NCBI GenBank assembly: GCA_021203145.1
Contig: JAJQBS010000031.1
Span: forward strand, 1-36,160
From: Lachnospiraceae bacterium
Lineage (GTDB): Bacteria; Bacillota; Clostridia; Lachnospirales; Lachnospiraceae
Direction of reading: 5' to 3'
DNA length: 36,160 nt
The translations under genes and the position numbers were made by a program. Shown one piece after another: positions 1-7,777 of this stretch (within the stretch, counting starts at the first letter, position 1; the number at the start of each line of letters is the position of its first letter). The notes beneath the pieces were generated by a model. The model was given only the letters and a program-made list of their open reading frames with translations. It did not search any database and was not told the DNA's origin.

Positions 1-429
1 ATGAAATCCGATGGTCAGGCTACGAAATTAGTCCTAAAATATGCGGAGTTATCGCATATAATGCTTTTCTGGTATACAGTTTGCTGTAATATTAAAAATT
101 TTACTCATGTAACGCTCTCTTTCTCTGAATTGTCGCCTGGAATTGTTATTTTGATGCCTGAGCCAGGGATTTTTGCTATATTACTGAATAGTATAAACGC
201 TTGCCCCGGAAAAAACAAGAGCACGGTTGAAATTTATCAGCTTCTCTGAATTGCGCTGTTATTTTGCTATAAATGCTATCTATTTAAACGCAATCGCACA
301 CCGAACACCTGTTTCTCACCCTTTTTCGTGCCGAAAAGGGTGATGTGCGATCCGAAAATCATTGCTATAATTCCCCCAGACAAGGACAACGATTCGGAAC
401 AATTCTATAACAGCCAGAAGGAGGTGCGG
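1..429. other. AT-rich leader region without a convincing gene
   Basis: An open frame covers 1-249 on the plus strand, but its product has no recognisable domain, no visible ribosome site because it begins at the window edge, and a composition that looks like translated intergenic DNA, so I do not call it. The motif TCTCTGAATTG occurs twice, near 121 and 243. A long inverted repeat lies at 290-351: outer arms ATCGCACA and TGTGCGAT, inner arms CACCCTTTTTCG and CGAAAAGGGTG. It ends just before the promoter of the next gene. Confidence 0.4.
363..371 (+). promoter_or_regulatory. Extended -10 promoter for the 430 gene
   Basis: TGCTATAAT matches an extended -10 (TGN then TATAAT). No good -35 hexamer is seen 17 bp upstream, where the inverted repeat ends. 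TGCTATAGT-type extended -10 motifs recur in this window, for example before holA. Confidence 0.45.
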
Positions 430-747
430 ATGAAAAAGAAATCGCGGCATTATGAATTCGAGGGCGCGGTATTTGACATTCCGATGTACTATGATGAGCT
501 TGCGGAAATGTACATCGAAGAATATCGGAATTTTAACGAGAACCCGGTGTGGACGAAAAACGGCTGTCCTATCACGCACACGGTAGAGGAAGCGTGTCCT
601 TTTGGCGAATGGGATGAGCCGGAGCGTTTTAATACCTGCGGAGAGTGCCGGTTTTACAGACAGATCGCTCCCCATGCGCTGATCGGAGTATGCAGACAGG
701 AGAAACGGCTGTGGGCTAACAAAACAAGTAGTAGAAAAGAGGACTGA
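430..747 (+). CDS. Small Cys-rich protein of unknown function
   Basis: I do not recognise this 105-residue protein. The ATG at 430 is preferred over an in-frame ATG at 328 because a strong site (AAGGAGGTG) sits just upstream and the 34 extra residues would overlap the promoter. The C-terminal half has a CGEC pair followed by RFYRQ, with further Cys in ACPFGEW and GVCRQE, which may bind metal. There is no signal peptide. It stops 4 bp before the secreted LRR gene and is probably cotranscribed with it. A cytoplasmic partner or regulator of the surface locus is possible but is inference. Confidence 0.65.
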   Translation: MKKKSRHYEFEGAVFDIPMYYDELAEMYIEEYRNFNENPVWTKNGCPITHTVEEACPFGEWDEPERFNTCGECRFYRQIAPHALIGVCRQEKRLWANKTSSRKED

Positions 748-751
748 TTGT

Positions 752-2704
752 ATGAAAGTAAAACGAAAAATAATGGCAATTGTTCTGGGTGTTTCCCTGA
801 TCTTTGCCAGTTCTGTGCCATCAGCCCTGGCAACAGAGGATCATGTCCATGATGAAATCTGTGGATACAGTGATGGACAATGTATTTATGAGTCAGATGG
901 AGCAGAAGAGGCAGAAGGGGCAGGAAATTCGGCAGCGGATGCGGCAGAATCAGGCGAAGCAGCTGGTTCTTTGGATTCTGATACAGATGATGAAAGTACG
1001 TCGGAGGGAGAGTCTGATTCTGGATCAGGACAGATGGATGAGGAAACAGGGGAGGTAACAGAAAGCGGCCAGGACAATAACTCGGACGAAGAGACAGGAG
1101 GAGAAAGTGATGAAGCGGCGGACGCGGAGGAAGAAACGGAGGAGCTTGAAGAATCCGCTGCGGAATCTCTGGCGCTGACAGCTACAGGGGAAGAAACAGA
1201 AAACGGGCAGGAAAGTGGCTCGGACGGAGAAATAATGGATACAGGCAATGCCGCAGAAGAAGGAACTCTGTCTGCTGACAATGCCGGCGACGCGGGTGAG
1301 AATTCATCAGAAACCGGTGCGGAGACAGGGGAAGGAAGCAATAAAACAGAAGACATAGAGGAAGAAGACACAGGGGAAGGAAGCGGTGAGGCAGCAGATG
1401 CGGAGGAAGAAACGGAAGAGTCTGAGGAATCCGCAGAGGAATCCCTGACGCTGACAACAGCGATGTCCCTTACGTCAGCTTCCGGAAACGGCTGGACATT
1501 GGATGATAATGGCAAGCTAACCATTTCCAGTGATACAGGCATGAGTAATTGGTTTAGTAACAGGAATTCTTATATGACCCAGGTGAAATCGGTCGTTATA
1601 GAAGATAGCGTGACATATATCAGCAGCAATGCGTTTAAAAACGCCAGCAACTTAACAAGCGCAAGTATTGGCAGCGGAGTAACAGCTATTTCAGGTTATG
1701 CATTTCAAAGTTGTACCAGCTTGGCGAGCATTACAATCAACAAAGCAACAACAACAATTAATGATTTCGCATTCAGTGGATGTATGTCACTTACTGATGT
1801 TTATTACTCAGGGAGCGAGACTGAATGGAATAACATATCAATCGGACTTAACAATAATTATCTTAGCTCCGCCTTTATCCATTACAACAGCTCATCGGCG
1901 CACAGCCATACGCACAGCACCAGCTTTAACTGGACTGGTTATTCAAGCTGTACGGTGACAGTCAACTGCTCCGGCTGCAACTCAACAAAAACATTGAATT
2001 GTACAGTGACTTCTGAAACCACGGATGCGTCAATTACCTACACGGCGAAAGCGACGTTCGGTACGGAGACATATTCGGGTACGAAAACAGTTACGAGAGC
2101 CCCGATGCCGACAGTCACCATTTCAGGAGTGACGACAAGCAGCATTACGGTTACCGCGCCTTCCGGCACAGACCAGAATACATATGGTACGGCAGTGTAT
2201 AGCATTGACGGCTCTACGTGGCAGAACTCCAATGTCTTTAATTCCCTGTATGCAGGGACATCCTATACGGTTTATGTAAAATATCAGGGGAATTCGACTT
2301 ATGCAGAATCCGTGTCCGGTTCAGCTGCCACAAAGACCGCTGACGCGACATATACCGTCACCATCCCCAGTACGGCAACAGCGGGCGGCGATTCTGTGTA
2401 CATCTCGATAGATGAAAGTACCCTTGACCTGGGTTTGTGGGGGCAGGTTGATGTGTCGGTAACATTCGGCCTGAATACCGAAGGAAAACTGGGGCTGATC
2501 AGAGAAGGCGATATAGCCACAGAGATCAACAGCCAGATGTATGTCAATGACGTGGCAGTTACGTCTGACACCTTTGTGGTCACGACCTTTAAGGAGGGTA
2601 ATACCAGTCCTGTCGCAATCAGATTTGGGGAGCTTGAGGCAGAGACGATCCCTGCGGGCAAATATAGCCGTCAGGTTCAATTTACGATCACTTTCAGTCA
2701 GTAA
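752..2704 (+). CDS. Secreted acidic leucine-rich-repeat surface protein
   Basis: A 650-residue exported protein. Residues 1-27 form a signal peptide (KVKRK, hydrophobic core, ALA site). A HVHDEICGY motif follows, of a kind seen in Lachnospiraceae surface proteins. Residues about 45-225 are a highly acidic Glu/Ser/Ala/Gly linker in which an EETEE-type block recurs. Residues about 240-370 carry BspA-like LRR_5 repeats (spaced AF and LTS/LAS units). Next come Thr/Ser-rich beta domains with a fibronectin-III feel (375-530). The last ~115 residues begin with YTVTIPST, a motif shared with the mature parts of the 3379 and 3887 products. No sortase signal is present, so attachment may depend on neighbours. 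It leads a tightly spaced five-gene secreted cluster. A role in host or matrix binding is inferred from LRR_5 proteins in general. Confidence 0.75.
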   Translation: MKVKRKIMAIVLGVSLIFASSVPSALATEDHVHDEICGYSDGQCIYESDGAEEAEGAGNSAADAAESGEAAGSLDSDTDDESTSEGESDSGSGQMDEETGEVTESGQDNNSDEETGGESDEAADAEEETEELEESAAESLALTATGEETENGQESGSDGEIMDTGNAAEEGTLSADNAGDAGENSSETGAETGEGSNKTEDIEEEDTGEGSGEAADAEEETEESEESAEESLTLTTAMSLTSASGNGWTLDDNGKLTISSDTGMSNWFSNRNSYMTQVKSVVIEDSVTYISSNAFKNASNLTSASIGSGVTAISGYAFQSCTSLASITINKATTTINDFAFSGCMSLTDVYYSGSETEWNNISIGLNNNYLSSAFIHYNSSSAHSHTHSTSFNWTGYSSCTVTVNCSGCNSTKTLNCTVTSETTDASITYTAKATFGTETYSGTKTVTRAPMPTVTISGVTTSSITVTAPSGTDQNTYGTAVYSIDGSTWQNSNVFNSLYAGTSYTVYVKYQGNSTYAESVSGSAATKTADATYTVTIPSTATAGGDSVYISIDESTLDLGLWGQVDVSVTFGLNTEGKLGLIREGDIATEINSQMYVNDVAVTSDTFVVTTFKEGNTSPVAIRFGELEAETIPAGKYSRQVQFTITFSQ

Positions 2705-2716
2705 GGGAGGCTTTCG

Positions 2717-3253
2717 ATGGATAAAAAAATAAAAACGCCCTTGCTGCTCCTGCTGGCGGTTATCCTTGTCGGAGGAGGTATTCTCATCGGAATCCGCATC
2801 GGCGGTGCAGACGGGGGTTCTGCAGATAAGATGGTTGAATCAGAGCAGGCATCCACTGGTACGGATACAGCAACAGACCTGGACGAAAATGCGGTAGCAT
2901 GGACGGGCGAGCAGGAAGTCAGCGTGGAGAAGAATGAGGATACCATCGACATCCCCGGTTATGGGAGCATCACCCTCAAAGCGGGGGAAACTGAACAGAG
3001 CGTTAATTTCTATAACCCGGAGCAGAACACCTGCTATTTCCGTATGACGCTGCTATTATCGGACGGCACGCAGCTGTGGCAGTCGGGGCTGATTGAGCCG
3101 GGGCAGGGGCTTTACGAGATCACTCTGGAGCAGACGCTTGAAGCAGGGGAATATGAGGAAGCGGTACTCAAATACGAGTGCTTCGCGATGGACGATGACC
3201 GGACGCCGCTCAACGGCTCCGAGATTAAGCTTACCTTAAATGTGATGGAATAA
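2717..3253 (+). CDS. Membrane-anchored extracellular beta protein
   Basis: A 178-residue protein with an N-terminal membrane segment (about residues 7-27, ending GGILIGIRIGG) and no clear cleavage site, so it probably stays as a single-pass anchor facing outward. A short acidic Ser/Thr spacer follows, then a compact domain (about 75-178) with IPGYGSITLKAGE and NFYNPEQNTCYFRM motifs and beta-rich pattern. The start at 2717 has AAGGGAGG 10-13 bp upstream, and the gene begins 12 bp after the LRR gene. I recall similar proteins near Lachnospiraceae mobile or surface loci but cannot name a family. It could be a chaperone or anchor for the secreted TIPxT proteins; this is inference. Confidence 0.7.
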   Translation: MDKKIKTPLLLLLAVILVGGGILIGIRIGGADGGSADKMVESEQASTGTDTATDLDENAVAWTGEQEVSVEKNEDTIDIPGYGSITLKAGETEQSVNFYNPEQNTCYFRMTLLLSDGTQLWQSGLIEPGQGLYEITLEQTLEAGEYEEAVLKYECFAMDDDRTPLNGSEIKLTLNVME

Positions 3254-3274
3254 CAAAGGCTGTTTATGATAATT

Positions 3275-3365
3275 ATGAATCAAACAAAGAAATTATGAAT
3301 CAAAAAAAATTATGAATCAAACAAAAAATAATGAATCAGACAAAAAAACAATGAATCAAACAAAA
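3275..3365 (+). repeat. Five tandem ATGAATC(A)AACAAA units in a 5' leader
   Basis: Near-identical units start at 3275, 3295, 3312, 3331 and 3351 (spacing 20, 17, 19, 20 bp). Each begins ATGAATCA and continues as an A-rich run. The first two read as complete mini-ORFs of 6-7 codons ending TTATGA, so each stop overlaps the next start. The tract ends immediately before the ribosome site (AAAAAGGAGACGG) of the gene at 3379. Confidence 0.8.
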
Positions 3366-3378
3366 AAGGAGACGGACT

Positions 3379-3873
3379 ATGAAAAAAGCAGGAAAAATAA
3401 GGAACAAAATGATGGCGGGATTGTTTGCGGCGGCGCTTCTGGCAGGAACCGCACTTCCTGCGTATGCGGAATACCGTGACATGACTGTCAGTTACATTGA
3501 GGCATCCACTTACACGCTGAGCATACCGGCAACGGTGAATCTGTCGGAGACGGAAGAGGTATCCGCGGTAATCGGCGTATCTGACGTCAATATAGCAACG
3601 ACTGAACAGGTACAGATTAAAATAAGCAGCGGAGTATCCAGTGGAAAGGTTACATTGACAGATACCAAAGATGCTGCGAACACAATTTCATCAACAGTGA
3701 GTTTGACAACCGGTGGGGAAGGAATTGCGGACGATGCGGTCGTGGCGGCGTTTGAGGGAGCCAGTACGACGCCGGTATCAGGGGGAACCCTGTACTTCTC
3801 GGCACTTGGGGACGTATATGCGGGCAGTTATGAAGGCACCATTGTGTTTGAAGCATCCATTGTGACGAAATAG
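3379..3873 (+). CDS. Small secreted TIPxT-type beta protein (paralog 1)
   Basis: A 164-residue exported protein. Residues 1-30 are a signal peptide (KKAGKIRNK, hydrophobic stretch, AYA cleavage site). The mature part begins YRDMTVSYIEASTYTLSIPAT; its TLSIPAT matches TIPST in the upstream LRR protein and in the 3887 product. The rest is Thr/Val/Ser-rich with alternating hydrophobics, ending GTIVFEASIVTK, as in a beta-sandwich. No transmembrane tail or sortase motif is seen. The ribosome site AAAAAGGAGACGG is strong and the repeat-rich leader is unusual. WxL-like or pilin-like surface subunits are alternatives; no WxL motif is present. Confidence 0.7.
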   Translation: MKKAGKIRNKMMAGLFAAALLAGTALPAYAEYRDMTVSYIEASTYTLSIPATVNLSETEEVSAVIGVSDVNIATTEQVQIKISSGVSSGKVTLTDTKDAANTISSTVSLTTGGEGIADDAVVAAFEGASTTPVSGGTLYFSALGDVYAGSYEGTIVFEASIVTK

Positions 3874-3886
3874 AAAAGGAGCGATT

Positions 3887-4372
3887 ATGATGAAAAAGAA
3901 TAGGAAAAGATTAATGGCGGCGTTGATGTGCGCTGCAATCCTGACAACAGCAGCTATCCCGGCTTATGCCTCAAGTACCGATCAGCAGTCTATGGAACTT
4001 ACCATGAGTAAGGATGCGACTTTTATCATGACCATACCAAGTACAACAAATACGGTCGTGTTTGGTGCGGTGGATACCGAGATCGGCGAGGTGAAGGTGA
4101 CCGGGGACGTCGGCACGAAACAGCAGGTGGAAGTGACCGTGACAAAGACGGACTTCGTGGATGAAAAGGACAGTACAAATACATTCGCTTTTTCCCTGCA
4201 GTATAACGATGCAGATTTTACCGGTGCTATCTGGAGCACCGAGGAGCTTCGGAATGAAACAAAAGCCCTGTCCCTTACCGTCCATATCCCGACCGCGACA
4301 TGGGAGGGCACAACGGCGGGAACCTACAAAGCGACACTCACCTTCCAGGCAGAATTACAGGATATAGAGTGA
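3887..4372 (+). CDS. Small secreted TIPxT-type beta protein (paralog 2)
   Basis: A 161-residue exported protein beginning 13 bp after paralog 1. The signal peptide (KKNRKR, hydrophobic stretch, AYA) cuts near residue 28. The mature part contains TFIMTIPSTTNTVVFG and ends GTYKATLTFQAELQDIE, which parallels GSYEGTIVFEASIV in paralog 1. The shared order of motifs suggests an old duplication, although overall identity by eye is low. AAAAGGAGCG lies 7-8 bp upstream of the start ATG. A subunit of a surface assembly is the simplest guess, based only on context. Confidence 0.7.
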   Translation: MMKKNRKRLMAALMCAAILTTAAIPAYASSTDQQSMELTMSKDATFIMTIPSTTNTVVFGAVDTEIGEVKVTGDVGTKQQVEVTVTKTDFVDEKDSTNTFAFSLQYNDADFTGAIWSTEELRNETKALSLTVHIPTATWEGTTAGTYKATLTFQAELQDIE

Positions 4373-4407
4373 AATGCGGAGCCGAAATGGAAATGGGGTG
4401 ATAAATA

Positions 4408-5331
4408 ATGAGAGCTATGGCAAGGGAGTGGAGTAAAATCCCCGGGGCGATTAGCCTTGTTTTCCTGCTGATGACCCTTCTGCTGCTTCCATTACAGGCA
4501 CACGCTGCAGAAACAGAGGCAGACAGCCTGACCATACAGACAACCGTCAGCGGCTATTCGGGCATGGCGCAGGACGGGACGGCAAAGGTGACGCTCCCCG
4601 ACGGGACGTCTGTTACCGTTGGAGGCAGTGCCCTGGAGGACGGCCTGCTGCTTGTGGTGGAACCCATTACGGAGTCAGATGCGCCGGATGCTTACACGTG
4701 GATTTCATCCGCCCTGCAGGACAAAGGATCCGGCCTGACGGCATATGATATTTATTTTGTGGACAGCAATGGGAACCGCTGTGAAGCTGCCGGGGAGACC
4801 ACGATCACCATTACACTGAGCGCCGCTTATGAGAATCCGTCCGTTTACCGGGTGGCGGCGGACGGCACAGCCGCACAGATGGAGATCACAGTGGAAAATG
4901 AAGTGATATCCTTTGCGATGGACGGGAGCGGCTATTATGCGTTGCTGGAAAGCCCGGAGGATACATCCGGCGGTTTGGGTGATGCGGAAAGCCCGGATAC
5001 TGATACAGCTTCCGGCACTGAAGCGACCACAGAAACAACTGGCAGCACCGATGATACCGGAAGCACAGATGCTGATTCCACTTCTGGTACCGAAACGACC
5101 ACAGAAACAACTGGCAGCACCGATGATACCGGAAGCACAGATGCTGATTCCACTTCTGACAGCGAAACGACCACTGCCGAAACAGACAGCTCCGGTTCTG
5201 TTGCGTCTCCAGAGACCGGAGAGGGCGGAAGTCTCTATCTGTGGCTGTTCGCGGTTATAATCAGCGGCTGCGGCTTTGTGTCCATTACGGCAATACGTAT
5301 AAGGAAATATATCCAGTGGAACGGGCAATAG
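4408..5331 (+). CDS. Putative cell-wall-anchored stalk protein
   Basis: A 307-residue protein. The signal peptide spans about residues 1-32 (AMAREWSK, hydrophobic core, AHA site). Residues 40-190 look like a beta-rich head, with DGTSVTVGG and DSNGNRC turns. Residues about 195-265 are a Thr/Ser/Asp/Glu stalk with two near-perfect copies of GSTDDTGSTDADSTS joined by ETTTETT. The C-terminus has SPETGEGG, a hydrophobic segment (LYLWLFAVIISGCGFVSI) and basic residues (RIRKY): the order of a sortase signal, with SPETG in place of LPxTG. It is the last gene of the secreted cluster and is followed by a terminator, so it may tether the other products. Confidence 0.7.
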   Translation: MRAMAREWSKIPGAISLVFLLMTLLLLPLQAHAAETEADSLTIQTTVSGYSGMAQDGTAKVTLPDGTSVTVGGSALEDGLLLVVEPITESDAPDAYTWISSALQDKGSGLTAYDIYFVDSNGNRCEAAGETTITITLSAAYENPSVYRVAADGTAAQMEITVENEVISFAMDGSGYYALLESPEDTSGGLGDAESPDTDTASGTEATTETTGSTDDTGSTDADSTSGTETTTETTGSTDDTGSTDADSTSDSETTTAETDSSGSVASPETGEGGSLYLWLFAVIISGCGFVSITAIRIRKYIQWNGQ

Positions 5332-5411
5332 CTATGTCTGTGGCAGTCATATTGCTTATGCAGACACGCAGGAAGAAGATGAAATAACAATATTTTATAA
5401 AGCAGAAATCG

Positions 5412-5441
5412 GAGGAGGACCCTGGAGTCCTCCTCATTTTT
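5412..5441 (+). terminator. Intrinsic terminator of the secreted cluster
   Basis: Perfect 8-bp stem GAGGAGGA/TCCTCCTC with an 8-nt loop, followed by ATTTTTG. A nearly identical hairpin is found at 10144-10167. Confidence 0.75.
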
Positions 5442-5651
5442 GCCGCAGAAAAGCATGGCCATTTGTTGTTTCCTTAATGAAGTGAAAATTTAAAGTGGTA
5501 TTCCGGGCGAGAGTGTGCTATAGTACCTACACGAGGACAGACGTAGATACCATGATGTTAGTAAGAGACTGTTCATGGGAGCGGTATTATACAAATAGAA
5601 AAATGCAAGAGATTAGAGTACTCGTATTGGATAGAAGAAGGATGGGGTATT

Positions 5652-5825
5652 ATGGCATTGGCGATGAGGGATGAATATGAAATGTCAGTAGAAAAGCAGC
5701 AGCTTGAGGTTCGCAAGATGGTTCTTGAAGGTTTGGAACAGGTGCAAATGGGAAAGACGAAGGATTTTAATAAAGTCTGCGATAGATTGGAGAATAAGTA
5801 CAGGAATGCAGCTTTACGCAATTAA
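5652..5825 (+). CDS. Small helical protein, possibly antitoxin-like remnant
   Basis: A 57-codon ORF (start MALAMRDEYEM, end NAALRN) with AAGGATGGGG ahead of the ATG. It is charged and predicted helical: EKQQLEVRKMVLEGLEQVQ, then a GKTKDFNKVCDRLENKY stretch. That stretch resembles the C-terminal part of small antitoxin-type proteins, but I cannot assign a family and no toxin gene follows. Another ORF (5552-5674, 40 codons) overlaps its start in a different frame and looks less protein-like. An extended -10 (TGCTATAGT) sits at 5516-5524. It may be the tail of a longer gene that has lost its front. Confidence 0.45.
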   Translation: MALAMRDEYEMSVEKQQLEVRKMVLEGLEQVQMGKTKDFNKVCDRLENKYRNAALRN

Positions 5826-5916
5826 AATAAATGAAGCCGCAGAGCTTGGCTTTACCGTACATTTCACATAAAACGATAAGTTATAGGAACGTGCTAAAAG
5901 ATTATTTTGATACAAG

Positions 5917-5970
5917 GCCTGCCGGGTTGTTTCCCAACTACAGGAAAGTAACCCGGCGGGCTTCTTCTTT
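5917..5970 (+). terminator. Strong hairpin before the CoiA-like gene
   Basis: A 12-bp stem (GCCTGCCGGGTT at 5917-5928 with AACCCGGCGGGC at 5950-5961, one T-G wobble) is followed by TTCTTCTTT. It sits 36 bp ahead of the GTG start of the next gene, so it may terminate upstream transcription or act as an attenuator. Confidence 0.65.
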
Positions 5971-6005
5971 AAAAAGATACAATTGCCTGGAAGGAGTGAT
6001 TCCCT

Positions 6006-7574
6006 GTGGCACAAAGAACAGTATGCCTGTGTGATGGCAAATATATCGGGATTGAGACCATCTATACGGTTATAGGCGGCCGGCAGATTAATATTCCGGA
6101 AAAGGTAAAAGCCCTCCGGGAAAAAAGCAGGAACAATGAATTGTTCTGCCCATGCGGCTGCGGCTCGAACCTGATCCTTGTGGCCGGAGATAAAAATGAG
6201 CGGGAGCAGCATTTCAGGATAAAGGATGGTTCATCCGCTGCCGGGTGTACCGCGATAATAGAAGGCAGAACTTCCATAAACTCCAAAATAATATTAAAAT
6301 GCTGGCTGGATGATAAATTGAAGGCGGACGATCTGGAGAGCCGTGTCCCTATTCAGGCAGTGGATGATACAAATCGAAGATATGAATTTACGTTTCTGAG
6401 TGCCAAAAAGAAGCTGGCTGTGAGTTATTGCCATGACAGAGCGAACCTCTCGGATGAGAAAATCGAAATTCTGGAAAGCAATGGCCAGGGAATCCATATT
6501 ATTTATGTGGTCGATTTTGCAAACGGAGGGTGTCATGGACAGTATCCGGAAGGGCTGATGAAGGTGCAGAACAGACAGGGGTATTGTCTGCTTTTGTGTG
6601 AAGCTTCGGATAAAGAAATCTGTGTTTCGAGCAGAGAAATAAGCGCTTCAAACAGAAAAATAAGCGTTTCGAACAAAGACATTTGCGTTCTGGACAAAGA
6701 AATCTGCACATCGGACAAAACCATTTGCGTTTCAAACCGCACACGGTTCGCGGACGCGTGTAAAAGTGAAAAAACATCCTGTAGGAACGAAGATCAGTCG
6801 ATTTCATATTCGGCGATTAGGGAAGCCGATTACGGTAAAGCGGCTATGAAAGCCGTGTTTTATGCGCAGGATATCGACGGCCTGTGGGAAGAGCTTCCTT
6901 TTGCGGAAGGACTTTTGGAAAATTTTACCATTGACGAAGAAGGTTCCCTCTGTTACCTGGGTCAGCCGCTGGCTGTGCTGATGGAGAAAGTGGAGAACGA
7001 ATACTTGCGGAAAAATGAAGCCAGGCTGGCCCGCAGAGAAGCTGAGGCAAGAAAGCGGGATGCAGAGGCAAGAAAATGGGCAGAAGAAGAAAGAAAACGA
7101 GAGGAAGAAAGGAAAAGGCGCGAGGCAGAAGCCCAAATACGTGAGGCGGAAGCCCAAAAACTGGAGGAAACCCGCAGAAGACTTCAGCAAGCAGAATGGA
7201 AAAGACTGGAAGAGGCTAAAAAGAAATTTCAGGAAGCAGAGGCAAAGAGACAGGAAGAGGCCAAAAAGAAATTTCAGGAAGCGGAGGCAAAAAGACAGGA
7301 AGAGGCCAGGCGGAGACTTCGCGAGGCAGAACAGATCAAAGCAGAAGAGGCTCGGAAAAAACAGGCTGAAATGGAAGAGTTCAAACGCAGCCTGGAATCG
7401 AAACTTTCTCAACAGATAACGCAGGTCCGCGACGCGGAAGGAAACCGATGGATCAAATGTGAATGCTGCGGAAAGATAGCAACGGAAGGTAACTTTCTCT
7501 CCTATGGCGGGATAGAGCATATTAATCTCGGAACATGCAAGGACTGTGCCAGACGTAGAACAGAAAAACGATAA
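6006..7574 (+). CDS. CoiA-like zinc-binding protein with heptad repeat and long coiled coil
   Basis: A 522-residue protein with a GTG start supported by GAAGGAG 8 bp upstream. Residues 47-71 (CPCGCGSNLILV..HFR) match the N-terminal zinc-binding pattern of competence CoiA-like proteins, in which Cys pairs precede a HF motif and a nuclease-like domain. Residues 90-195 are consistent with that domain (YVVDFANGG). Residues 202-248 hold seven consecutive 7-residue units of the form S-D/N-K-E/D-I-C/S-V. Residues 332-470 are an Arg/Glu/Ala/Lys coiled coil with an internal 15-residue duplication (KKKFQEAEAKRQEEA). The C-terminus has a Cys cluster (CECCGK at 485 and CKDC at 511), likely a zinc ribbon. 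There is no operon partner. DNA processing is inferred from family resemblance only; a defence or competence role is open. Confidence 0.65.
   Translation: MAQRTVCLCDGKYIGIETIYTVIGGRQINIPEKVKALREKSRNNELFCPCGCGSNLILVAGDKNEREQHFRIKDGSSAAGCTAIIEGRTSINSKIILKCWLDDKLKADDLESRVPIQAVDDTNRRYEFTFLSAKKKLAVSYCHDRANLSDEKIEILESNGQGIHIIYVVDFANGGCHGQYPEGLMKVQNRQGYCLLLCEASDKEICVSSREISASNRKISVSNKDICVLDKEICTSDKTICVSNRTRFADACKSEKTSCRNEDQSISYSAIREADYGKAAMKAVFYAQDIDGLWEELPFAEGLLENFTIDEEGSLCYLGQPLAVLMEKVENEYLRKNEARLARREAEARKRDAEARKWAEEERKREEERKRREAEAQIREAEAQKLEETRRRLQQAEWKRLEEAKKKFQEAEAKRQEEAKKKFQEAEAKRQEEARRRLREAEQIKAEEARKKQAEMEEFKRSLESKLSQQITQVRDAEGNRWIKCECCGKIATEGNFLSYGGIEHINLGTCKDCARRRTEKR
6606..6752 (+). repeat. 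Seven 21-bp in-frame repeats
   Basis: Units of 21 bp encode KEICVSS, REISASN, RKISVSN, KDICVLD, KEICTSD, KTICVSN and a final degenerate unit. Codon choice varies between units, so the array is not freshly duplicated. The pattern alternates Cys and Ser at the sixth position. Confidence 0.8.
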
Positions 7575-7777
7575 AAATATTGGCTTTCTGGAGCTTTTGT
7601 TTGCATAAGGCCAGGAATGTGAAAATAAAAAAGGCATTATTTTGATTAAAATGACGCAACATACAGTGAGTGCATTAATAAAAAGTTAATTATATCTTAT
7701 AAATATGTTTTTTGCATTTAGCAATCATTGGACATAAAATCAGAACATATATCAAAAAAATATAAGGAGATATGTGT
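7575..7777. other. AT-rich intergenic region
   Basis: About 200 bp between the CoiA-like gene and the PD-(D/E)XK gene. It is A/T-rich (for example TTAATTATATCTTATAAATATG near 7686), suggesting promoter activity, but I see no clear hexamer pair, RNA gene or ORF. Confidence 0.4.

Noticed and set aside
1..249. 82-codon ORF at the window edge
   Set aside because: No ribosome site visible, no domain, AT-rich intergenic-like composition.
886..1542. Minus-strand Ser/Pro-rich ORF of 218 codons
   Set aside because: Produced by the reverse complement of the acidic linker of the LRR protein.
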